64,000 bases of DNA from an uncultured Kordia sp. (GTDB lineage Bacteria; Bacteroidota; Bacteroidia; Flavobacteriales; Flavobacteriaceae), in assembly GCF_947489565.1 (NCBI RefSeq), contig NZ_CANLEA010000005.1, positions 248,001 to 312,000 on the forward strand, written 5' to 3'. A program made the translations under genes and the position numbers. The notes beneath the pieces were generated by a model, which did not search any database, was not told where the DNA came from, and saw nothing but the letters and a program-made list of their open reading frames with translations. This document shows positions 53,801 through 62,700 of the stretch, one piece after another (within the stretch, counting starts at the first letter, position 1; every line of letters starts with the position of its first letter).

Positions 53801-55497
53801 ACGTTGAGGTATTTCCAAAGCCAATTCAAAAAGAAATCCCAATATGGGTAACAACTGGTGGAAATCCGGAAACTTACGCGGAAGCTGGTAAAATAGGAGC
53901 GAACATATTAACGCATCTTTTGGGACAAACGCTAGATCAATTACAAGAGAACATAAAAGTCTACAAAAAAGCGCTTTCAGAAAATGGACACTCGGTAAAA
54001 GATGCCAAGATTTCACTGATGCTACACACATATATTGGTGAAGATATTGATGAGGTGAAAGAATTGGTACGCGAACCCTTCAAATCGTATCTAAAATCTA
54101 GTTTAGGACTTATTGGAAACATGCTAAAGGAATTTAGAGATGGTGAAAATACAAACCTACATGAAGATGATTTAAACAATTTGGTCGATTTAGCTTTTGA
54201 AAGATATTGGCAAGATTCTGCTTTGATTGGAACCCAAGAAAGTGTTGCAAACATGCTTCAAAAAATACAACTCATTGGAGTTAATGAAATCGCTTGCTTG
54301 GTTGATTTTGGACTAGATAAAGATGTCGTAGTCAATGGTTTGGAACAGTTAAATGAAGTTCGAAAGAAAAACAAATCATTCAAAGCCAACGACACAAAAC
54401 CAACGCGACCAATTACCGCGATACAAACAACACCTTCTTTCTTAAAAATTCTAAAAAGTGAAGAGCATTCGATAGACTTTCTAAAATCCTTAAAGCATAT
54501 CATCATTGGTGGAGAAGCATTGAGCGATAATTTAAAGAATGAAGTCAAGGAACTCACAAACGCAGAAATTTACAACATGTACGGACCTACGGAAACTACG
54601 ATTTGGTCGGTTATGGAAAAAATGTCTGAATCTCCTGTAGTGCTAGGAAAACCAATAGCTAACACACAAATTTATGTGTTAAACGAAGATTTAAATGTGT
54701 GTCCAATTGGTGTTGCAGGTGAAATTTATATTGGAGGAAAAGGTGTGGCCAGAGGTTACATAAACAAAGAATCTCTAACAAAAGAAAAATTCATCCCAAG
54801 TCCTTTTGATCCTAACAAAAAAGAAAGACTCTACAAAACTGGCGATTTGGCAAAATGGAATGCCAACGGAACGCTTGTATTTTTAGGTAGAAAGGATTTT
54901 CAAGTGAAAGTTCGCGGACATCGAATTGAACTATCTGCAATAGAAAAAACCTTAACAGACTTTCAAGGTATTGAGGAAGCTGTTGTCATTATCAATGAGC
55001 TAAATGGTGAAAAAGAAATTGCAGCATTTTATACAGGAAATGAAAGAATTGCAATTGTAGATTTAAGGAATTACATCGCTGAGATTCTTCCAAACTACAT
55101 GACGCCTTCGTATTTCATTTATCTAAACGAATTCCCATTAAACTTTAATGGTAAAATAGATAAAAAAGCACTTCTAAATTTCAAGGAAGAACAAACACTG
55201 AGTACTACAAACTATGTAGCACCAAATACAGAAGCAGAAAAAGCATTAGCCGAAATATGGAAAACAATACTAGATACCGAAAAAATAGGAATTCACGATG
55301 ACTTCTTTGAGTTAGGTGGACACAGTTTAAAAGCCCTCAAATTACTAAGTGAAATACGTAAAACATTCAACGTCAATTTAAGTTTAGAAAAAATATTTAA
55401 TGAAACTACCATAAACAAACTCGCATTATACATTGAAGCCATGAAATTGGATACTCATGTAGAATCTAGCGAAGAAGATGGAGAACTCATTTTTTAA
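47881..55497 (+). CDS. NRPS 3: docking-C-A-T-C-A(monooxygenase insert)-T, two modules
   Basis: A 2538-aa NRPS. Docking segment about 1-58; condensation HHIISDG at 211; adenylation domain (YGIYTSGSTG at 675) with residues D-A-Q-D-I-G-V-V-N, near the glutamine code; carrier Ser1077. The second condensation domain has HHLVGDA at 1266-1272, with Ala for the final Gly. The second adenylation domain (YIIYTSGTTG at 1732) is interrupted at about residues 1815-2165 by a luciferase-like flavin monooxygenase (WLPERHFHEFGG, GSVVLPLH, EEWSVVDNLSNGRVSLS, NILTHLLGQ). Its code D-I-L-Q-I-G-M-I-W is close to glycine. Carrier Ser2482. The insert should oxidise the bound residue, as in MtaG of myxothiazol synthesis. 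Confidence 0.94.
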   Translation: MTMEVKNILDILIEEKVQIRLSDDKNLKLSSQNGKIGTKVISLIKENKPAILAYLEARQEQSNKAAVQIARAPKMDYYPVSADQYRMWVLSQFEEASVAYNISNGVIIKGDIDIATLKEANKRLFVDNEILRTTFFQNEKGQLLQEIHDVSKVSTNVIYQDVSNATDGLTEAKNSIKANCQIPMEFTTGPMYKLFCFKISEDSFFIAMIIHHIISDGWSLQILNAELLQNYDDIKNGIQTQNTPEKFGYKDFAYWQNEQLKRSKSKSLDFWKEKLAGELPVLNLVNPTQRPNVKTYVGKYIENDFTPELSKNLKTFFGKQQSTMFIGMMAAVNVLLNKYSGDKDIIVGTPVAGREIEEFRNTVGLFANSVPIRLQVDTQMSFLDFLGNTRKEVVEAFDHQNFPFEQMVELVDEKRDISRAAIFDVLVVMQNMDFTPDAVPNSQPKETNVLSVETVDIDSKVSLFDLTWTFTEKENGIGLLLRYNTDLFDETYVNNLINHFVNLLEEIAENPNKSIASLNILSKEERSKILELSSNKGEDVANTHIWKQIEKNILNNSANTAFVFEDKHYSFKELDEHTKRLAVYLKEKYELTTSDRLVLQLPKNDALLLSILACIRIGVTYMPIPENSPEKRVHFILEDSQAKGLVNTTALEDFENYKAEHTFIQEELDPTQALYGIYTSGSTGTPKAVIVSSIAVNNFLEGLEKDVYPQKNNGLKVAQMASFSFDASVQQFLYSLTRGCELHIISDDVKSNIPDLWEYIIERKIQVTDGTHSLYLEMSKNFPENIQENVLERIILGGESFKTTTASTLFSTIKQAANFEIVNVYGPTECTVNATFYKVTSEEDIPENAIDLPIGKPSLNYGVYILDENKEPLPIGFEGDLYISGPSLAIGYLNREKLTNESFTNALGIRMYRTGDLAKWDANGLLHFIGRKDNQVKIRGYRIELGEIESKLLEYDGVTQAVVIAKDMESGDKELLAFIKVNTIIDNNEVRNFLKGELTDYMLPSSITQVDNFEMNSSGKLNTKALLSLDVHHTTNEQVYLPPINAEQEAIQSIWHEVLGHEPIGIDIDFFAVGGNSLKAMRLISEYHKKFNSKLALKDIFEHNTIEKHQQLMINSSEDQYAEIPKIGTQENYILSDAQRRIWVLSQFQEGLVAYNMPSFIELEGKYDTNILLQSIHAVVEKHEILRTVFKPNENDEIRQWILPAYDVDIPISVENVAHIDNSYNHISAYIKEDSFKPFDIENGPLLRGKIFCIADDQFLIYFNMHHLVGDAWSNEVLKKEILKIYNTLIANEALSTESLRIQYKDYAAWQSNQLKSGNWDIHKKYWLNELKGELPLIDLPSEKVRPSIKTYNGNSLQLVFNTEEAARLNEFSKKYQGSLFSTLLSVFHILIHRYSGQKDQIIGVPIAGRSHADLEDQIGVFINMLSIRNEIKTDLSFVEFYKNVTENLLEAYQNQVYPFDRLVEELDIPRDTSRSPIFDISISLQNVSLGANPTEEDYHFNTEVDDVLVLGAHKSKNDLEVAFEETNEEIICNVIYNTNVYEEEMITQFMKHYRLLASVLTSDPSIQLSAAEFLNSKDKSTLLDKFNDTEYDLNEDETTISLFKNILVEKGSELAVLYEGEELTYEELDTLSNQFAYYLKAEFHITEGDVVGVMLPRSQWLLVTILGIMKTGAIYLPISLEYPQKRTDYILEDSGCKACINQAHLHTFTENLAKYGKSEVAYEVTANQLAYIIYTSGTTGQPKGVMIEHKSLVNFIMAMRNSLDLDASDHLLALTSTSFDISILELLYTVCSGILVTVASSNTDFSIFDTYLQQHKNKTTDFSVFFFSSQKVDQNNKYDLLLKTVKYADQNDFSAVWLPERHFHEFGGIFPAPSVVGASLATITNTINIRSGSVVLPLHDTIRVAEEWSVVDNLSNGRVSLSIASGWTPNDFVLRPDDFSNRKVKMFQQIAELRKLWKGETIKRINGVGEEIDVEVFPKPIQKEIPIWVTTGGNPETYAEAGKIGANILTHLLGQTLDQLQENIKVYKKALSENGHSVKDAKISLMLHTYIGEDIDEVKELVREPFKSYLKSSLGLIGNMLKEFRDGENTNLHEDDLNNLVDLAFERYWQDSALIGTQESVANMLQKIQLIGVNEIACLVDFGLDKDVVVNGLEQLNEVRKKNKSFKANDTKPTRPITAIQTTPSFLKILKSEEHSIDFLKSLKHIIIGGEALSDNLKNEVKELTNAEIYNMYGPTETTIWSVMEKMSESPVVLGKPIANTQIYVLNEDLNVCPIGVAGEIYIGGKGVARGYINKESLTKEKFIPSPFDPNKKERLYKTGDLAKWNANGTLVFLGRKDFQVKVRGHRIELSAIEKTLTDFQGIEEAVVIINELNGEKEIAAFYTGNERIAIVDLRNYIAEILPNYMTPSYFIYLNEFPLNFNGKIDKKALLNFKEEQTLSTTNYVAPNTEAEKALAEIWKTILDTEKIGIHDDFFELGGHSLKALKLLSEIRKTFNVNLSLEKIFNETTINKLALYIEAMKLDTHVESSEEDGELIF

Positions 55498-55508
55498 AAA
55501 AATAACAT

Positions 55509-56744
55509 ATGATAATGATATCAAAAGAATCTAATGTAAACGGATATGCAAAATCTTTTCCAACGGTATTTGAAAAAGCCCAAAAGGACACCTTGTCAAA
55601 TACTGATGGAAAAGTATATATCGACTTTTTTAGCGGAGCAGGTGCATTAAATTATGGACATAACAATCCATTAATAAAGCAAGACTTACTTGAGTTTTTT
55701 GAGTACAGTTCGCCTGTTCATTGTTTGGACATGGACAGTGTTGTGAAATTAAAGTTTCTTGACTGTTTTGAAAATTATATTTTAAAACCTAGAAACCTTG
55801 ATTATAAAATTCAATTTCCAAGTCCGTCAGGAACCAATGCAGTGGAGGCAGCTATAAAACTTGCAAGGAAATTCACAAAAAGATCAAAAGTAATTGCTTT
55901 TACAAACTCTTTTCACGGAATGACAGCTACAGCACTGGCAGTTTCTGGAAGTCAAGAACATAGACATACAGACATACCAAGTCAGGATATAATCTTTTTT
56001 CCTCACGAAGGATTTATGGGACCAAACATCAATTCGTTAGAATTCTTGTCAAAAATGATAGAGACAAAAGGTAGTGGCGTTAATGCTCCTGCGGCTATCA
56101 TTGTGGAAACCATTCAAGCAGAAGGCGGTGTAAATGTAGCAAGTATTGAATGGTTACAAACACTATCAAGTATCTGTAAAAAGCACGATATCTTTTTAAT
56201 TGTAGATGATATTCAAGTAGGTTGCGGTAGAACCGGAGACTTTTTCAGCTTCGAAAAAGCAAACATATATCCAGACATTGTTCTCTTATCAAAATCAATC
56301 AGTGGTTACGGATTGCCGCTATCAATAGTGCTTTTAAAGCCAGCGTTTGATATTTGGTCTCCAGGAGAACACAATGGTACGTTTAGAGCAAATAACTTAT
56401 CGTTAGCTGCTGCGACTAGTGCGCTCAATCATTATTGGAAAGATGACGCTTTGCAAACTCAAGTCAAAACATTAGAAAAAATAATAACGGACAAGCTACA
56501 ACACTTAAAAAATAGCTCAACGAAAGTGTTGAAAATTAGCGGACGCGGATTAATCTGGGGAATACACCTAGAAAATGGTGAAATGGCGGAAAATGTTTCA
56601 AAAATAGCATTCAACAAAGGATTGATCATTGAAACCTGTGGAAATCATGGACAAGTATTAAAAATATTGCCACCACTAGTGATAGAACCATCTCATTTAA
56701 CACAAGGTATTGACATACTAATTGAAGTAATAAACTCTCTTTAA
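55509..56744 (+). CDS. Diaminobutyrate-2-oxoglutarate aminotransferase-like enzyme (EctB/Dat type)
   Basis: A 411-aa class III PLP aminotransferase. It has SPSGTNAVEAAIKLARK, FHGMTATALAVSGS, the cofactor-binding Asp in VDDIQVGCGRTG and the Schiff-base Lys in LLSKSISGYGLPLS. These match the EctB/Dat family, which makes L-2,4-diaminobutyrate from aspartate semialdehyde. Located between NRPS 3 and NRPS 4 with gaps of 11 and 45 bases, it should supply diaminobutyrate as a building block. The start could be ATG 55509 or 55515. No other ectoine genes are present. Confidence 0.88.
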   Translation: MIMISKESNVNGYAKSFPTVFEKAQKDTLSNTDGKVYIDFFSGAGALNYGHNNPLIKQDLLEFFEYSSPVHCLDMDSVVKLKFLDCFENYILKPRNLDYKIQFPSPSGTNAVEAAIKLARKFTKRSKVIAFTNSFHGMTATALAVSGSQEHRHTDIPSQDIIFFPHEGFMGPNINSLEFLSKMIETKGSGVNAPAAIIVETIQAEGGVNVASIEWLQTLSSICKKHDIFLIVDDIQVGCGRTGDFFSFEKANIYPDIVLLSKSISGYGLPLSIVLLKPAFDIWSPGEHNGTFRANNLSLAAATSALNHYWKDDALQTQVKTLEKIITDKLQHLKNSSTKVLKISGRGLIWGIHLENGEMAENVSKIAFNKGLIIETCGNHGQVLKILPPLVIEPSHLTQGIDILIEVINSL

Positions 56745-56789
56745 TATTTCATAACACACGAAGTGAGTTAATTAAAAATTACAAACTGA

Positions 56790-59700
56790 ATGAACGAATT
56801 ATATACTTTCATTATTAGCCTAAAACAAAAAGGCATACATATCGATGAAACTAATGGGAATCTGAAGGTTTTTGGGAAAGTCGCGAATCTTACTGATGAA
56901 GACAAAACAAAAATTAGAGAATATAAATCAGACCTCATTGATTTTTGTCTCCAACGTCAAGTATCCGACGGAGACAACAGCGCTTTCATTCCTGTTATTG
57001 AAGAAGCAGAAGACTATGAAGTATCTTCTTCTCAATACAGACTTTGGATTTTATGTCAACTAGAAGAAGCATCTATATCCTATAACATGCCCGAACATTT
57101 GATGCTTCATGAAACTATTGATTTTGAAAAGCTCGAAGAAGCCATCAAACAAACAATCAATCGACATGAAGTATTACGAACGGTATTTAAAGTAAATGAT
57201 TTAGGGAAATTAAGGCAACGTGTTATTGCCTTTAACGATTTTGATTTCTCAGTCAAAACAATCGATTATACAAAAGATAGTGATGGAGAAACCAAAGCTA
57301 TACAATACATAAGTGGTAATTCATTCCAACCTTTCGATTTAGAAAAAGGGCCATTGGTTAGAGTTAGTATCATCAAATTAGCCAATTCCAAAACAATTCT
57401 ATACACCAATACGCATCACATTATTGGAGATGGTTGGTCTAACAATGTATTAATGTCAGATGTTCTGGCTTTTTACAAAGCTTTTGCCGAAAATGAACCT
57501 GTAGCATTGCCTAAATTAAAACTGCAATACAAAGATTATTCTGCATGGCAACAGGTGAAAATTTCTGGACAAAAATACGAGCAAGCAAAAAAATATTTTG
57601 CTGAATACTTAGCGGGAGATTTACCGTTACTAAACGTTCCATCTAGCTATGCAAGACCTGTCGTAAAAACACACAAAGGAAAAAAACTAGGCTTTTCTAT
57701 AAAACCTGAAATAGCTGATAAACTCAAAAACTATCATCTGTCTAAAGGAGGAAGTTTATTCATGGCATTGCTGTCGTCAATGAAAGTCTTGTTACACAGA
57801 TATACTGGTCAAAAAGACATCATTGTTGGAAGTCCAGTTTCAGGAAGAGACCATGAAGATCTTGAAAATCAAATAGGTTTTTATGTAAACTCAATCGTAT
57901 TAAGAAATAACATCAGCGGAAGCGATAGTTTCAATGAAGTATATGAAAAAGTTAAAAAAACAACCTTAAAGGCATATCAATTTCAAGACTATCCTTTTGA
58001 TCATTTAGTAGAAGATTTATCGCTAAAAAGAGATGTAAGCCGAAGCGCCATATTTGACATTATGATTACGCTTCAAAGCAGCAGTCAAGAAACCATGTTG
58101 GATGCAGCATATAAAAATGATGATGTACACGATTTAGGCGATTGTATTAGTCGATTCGATTTAGAAATTGACTTCGAAGAAAAAGAAGGTTATATATGGA
58201 TGACCGTACTTTTTAATGCTGATATCTACAGCGATGCAGACATTGAAAACCTTATGCGACACTATTCTAACCTGCTAGAAGGTTTATTAGAAAAGTCGGA
58301 AACACCAATAGGAGAAGCTAAATACACGACTGTTGAAGAAGAAAATAAACTGTTACAGTTCAATAAAACGGAAGTAGCAACAGATGGAAATGAAACGTAT
58401 GTAGATCGATTTTACGAACAAGTTCAAAATTCGCCAAATGCCATCGCGATTCAGGACAAGGATAGAAACATTACGTACAAAGAACTTGACCAGCGATCAA
58501 ATCAATTGGCTCATTTTCTAATGTCTTGTGAACATTCAGGGAAAGAAAACATCTTAGGAATCATTACAGATCGAAGTTATGAATTAATTCTATCCATCAT
58601 TGCAGCATTCAAGGCAGGTTACAGTTATGTTGCTATTGATGCAAACTATCCTGAAGAACGCATAAAACCAATCATCAGTGATGCAGAAATACATGTTGTT
58701 TGTACTTCAAAAAATCATGTTGGACTTGTCTCTAAATTACAAATTGAATGTACAAACCTTACACATTTTGTATGTTTAGATAGTGAAGATGTATATGCCG
58801 AATATGAAAATAAAGATCACGAGTACAAAGAACTCTGGAATTATGTTGGAGAAACATCAAAAGACGATGTAGAAGGCGGTGGTTGGATAAGCAGTTACAC
58901 GGGAGAACCATTCTCTACACTAGAAATGGACGAATATGGTGAAAGTTTCTACAACTCTATCAAACCATACTTACACAAAGAAGCACGTGTCTTAGAAATT
59001 GGTTGCGCATCAGGAATTACACTAAAAAAGGTAGCTCCACATGTAAAAGAATTTGTAGGAGTTGATATCTCAGAAAGTACCATTAGAAAGCAGAAGAAAA
59101 AATTAGCTTCAATTGAAAATGTATCACTTGCGTGTCTGAGCGCGTCTGAAATAGACATGCTAGACAAAGGAACATTTGATGTTGTCATCATAAACAGTGT
59201 GGTACAAGATTTTGAAAGTCCAAACTATCTAAGAAATGTCATTGACAAAATTTCTGAAATCCTAAATCCATCAGGAGTAATTGCTATTGGTGATGTTATG
59301 GATGCAGCACTGAAAGACGACTTGTTAAAGAGTTTGCTAACTTTTAAACGTAACAATTTAGCAAATGACTATGTAACGAAAACTGATTTCTCATCCGAAT
59401 TATTCCTATCGAAAGCGTTCTTTAAGGACTTAGTAGCAGAAAACAATCATTTTACGTCTGTTGTTTTTGAAGAGAAAGATTTTACAGTGTCAAACGAGTT
59501 AACAGATTATCGATTTGACGCAATTTTAGTAGCAGGAACAGCAACTGAAACCAACATATCCAAACAAAAATTTCAATACGATGCACGTGTCTTAAACGTA
59601 CAGAGTGAAGAAGCGCCACAAAAAACAATTTCACCAAATGATACTGCGTATATCATATACACTTCAGGATCAACAGGAGTTCCAAAAGGGGTTTTACTAC

Positions 59701-62700
59701 ATCACAAAGGATTGCTGAATCACCTAGATTCAATGATTGAAGAATTGAATTTAACCCAAAATTCAAAAATCATTCAAAATGCATCTGTAACATTTGATAT
59801 TTCTGTGTGGCAATTGCTCAATGCATTATTGATTGGCGGAACTACCTTGATTTACGGAAGTGAACTTGTCAATGAACCAACGCGATTTATTGAAAAATTA
59901 CGAGACGATAAAGCGTCTATATTGCAAGTTGTACCAAGTTACTTATCTATCTTATTAGATGAAGCTAACCAGGGAGATTTTGATGGACTTGAATTCCTAT
60001 TAGTAACTGGAGAAGCGGTAAGTCAAGATATTTTAATACGATGGTTTGATGCATATCCAAACATCAAAGTAGTCAACGCATACGGACCAGCAGAAGCATC
60101 TGATGATGTAACCTTACACATCATGAGCAAAGCTCCAGAAAGTTACAATGTTCCTATTGGGAAGCCAATACGAAACATGAAAGTACATATACTTGATGAT
60201 TTCAATCAAAAATGTCCAATTGGCGTTATTGGAGAAATCTGTGTCAGCGGAATAGGAGTTGGAGACGGTTACCTAAACAATTCAGCACTAACTGCCGAAA
60301 AATTTGTCAGTGATCCGTTTGATGCTTCTCAGAAAATGTACAAAACGGGCGATCTTGGAAAATGGTCGTGGGATGGAGAACTCTTCTTTTTAGGAAGAAA
60401 AGATTTTCAAGTAAAAGTAAGAGGTCACAGAATTGAATTGGGCGAAATAGAAAGTAAAGTCAATCTATTTGTTGAAAAAGCGATCATTCTTGAAGAAGAA
60501 GGTGATTTAGTCGGATTTATCAAAAATAGTAACAAAGTCAACGTTCAAGAATTAGAATTGGCTTTAAATAACTATCTGCCAGACTATATGATTCCACGAA
60601 AGTGGAAGCAATTGGAAGTATTTCCGCTCTCGTCCAATGGAAAAATAGATAAGAAAAAATTATTTTGGGTAAACGAAGAAATTACCAATTATGTTGCTCC
60701 AAAAAACGAACGAGAAGAAAAAATTCAACTGATTTGGCAACGTGTGCTCAATCTTGAAAGTATAAGTATGCACAATGACTTTTTCCAACTTGGAGGTCAT
60801 AGTATCAAAGCAATGCGCTTAATTAGTGAATATCACAAGACGTTTGATATAAAATTACAATTAAAAGACATCTTTGCGAATACTACAGCAAGTGCCCATT
60901 CGGCATTACTCGAAATTGAAACTACAGAAAAATACAATGCCATCACACTGGCACCACAACTTGAAAATTATCCACTTTCTGACGGACAAAAAAGACTTTG
61001 GGTAATAAGTCAATTTAAAAACATGTCGCAAGCATACAATATGCCAGCACATGTATATTTAGATGGCGCACACGATGTTGCTATGTTACAAGAAGCTATA
61101 GGTAAAGTTGTAGCGCGTCATGAAGTGTTAAGAACAATCTTTAAAAATGACGTTGACGGAGAAGTAAAACAGTGGATTATTCCAACGGACAAATTCTCTT
61201 GGGAAATAGCTTTTGAAGATATTACTGCAATGGAATCGTCAGACGATTACGCACTCGAATATGTTAGAAAAGACAGTTTCATTCCGTTCGATTTCGTGAA
61301 TGGACCGTTATTCCGTGGTAAAATATTTAAGCACAGCGACACTAAATTTTCGTTATACTTCAACATACATCACATCATTGGCGATGGTTGGTCTGATGCT
61401 ACTTTATTTAGAGACATTTTGGCTTTTTACAAAGCTATTAGCAACAAACAAAAAGTAGCACTTGTTCCACTAAAACTAAACTATAAAGATTATGCTTATT
61501 GGCAACTAAACCAAATAAAAGAAGGAGTTTGGGACGCACATAAAGATTTTTGGCTGGAAACTTTTAAAGGTGAAATTCCACAATTAGAATTACCAATTCA
61601 AAAAACAAGACCATTAATAAAAACGACTAATGGAAAATGTTTGCGAATGATTATTCCGGCGAATACGATTGAAAATTTAGTAGAATTTTCGCGTGAAAAA
61701 TCCAGCAGTTTATTCATAGGACTTTTATCCGTTTGGCAAGTATTATTTCATAAATATTCTGGACAAGAAGAAGTTATTTTAGGTTCGCCAATTGCTGGAA
61801 GAGAACATCCCGATTTAGAAAATCAGATTGGTTTCTATGTAAACACACTCGCCCTAAAATCGACCTTAAACGAACAAGATACATTTTTAGACTTTTTCAA
61901 TAGAAATACAGCGCATGTATTAGAATGTTATGCACACCAAATGTATCCTTTTGATGGTTTGATCGAACTATTAAACATAAAGAAAAGTCCAAACAGAAAT
62001 GCACTTTTTGACGTTTTAATTACATTACAAAACACCGTAGAATCTAACGCAGATGCAGAATTAGCAAATATTGGACAGATTCAAGATTTAGGCTTCAAAA
62101 TGGTAAAACTTGATATAGAAGTCAATTTTGAAGAGCAAGGCGGATGCGTTATTCTAGATTTAGTATACAATACAGATGTGTACAGCGATTTTGCAATGAG
62201 AGAAATGCTTCACGGATATTTGAAAACGCTTGAAAAAGTAGTATCAGAACCAAAAACTGAAGTTTCAAAAATAGCTGTGGTTTCCTCTGAATGGAAAAGA
62301 AACTGCCTAGAAAACAAAGGACTTCAACAACAATTACCAGCTGAAAAAACGGCGATCGATCTGTTTTATGAAAATGTATCTAAATACCCAGACAATATTG
62401 CGGTTGTATTTGGAGATAAAAATGTAAGCTATAAAGAATTAGACATCATTTCAAACAAAATGTCTCATTGTTTACAGGCTACATACAATATAAAAGAAAC
62501 GGATGTTGTCGCTGTGTTGCTTGAAAAAAGCGATTGTAGCATTGTTACGATTCTAGCAATTTTAAAATTAAAAGCAATATATGTTCCGTTAGATACTACA
62601 AATCCTGAACGTAGACTCACTTCTATTGTCAATGAAGTCAATGCAAAACTAGTAGTGGTTGACACAGAAAACATGCAAAAGCTAAAAGATACTGCATGTG

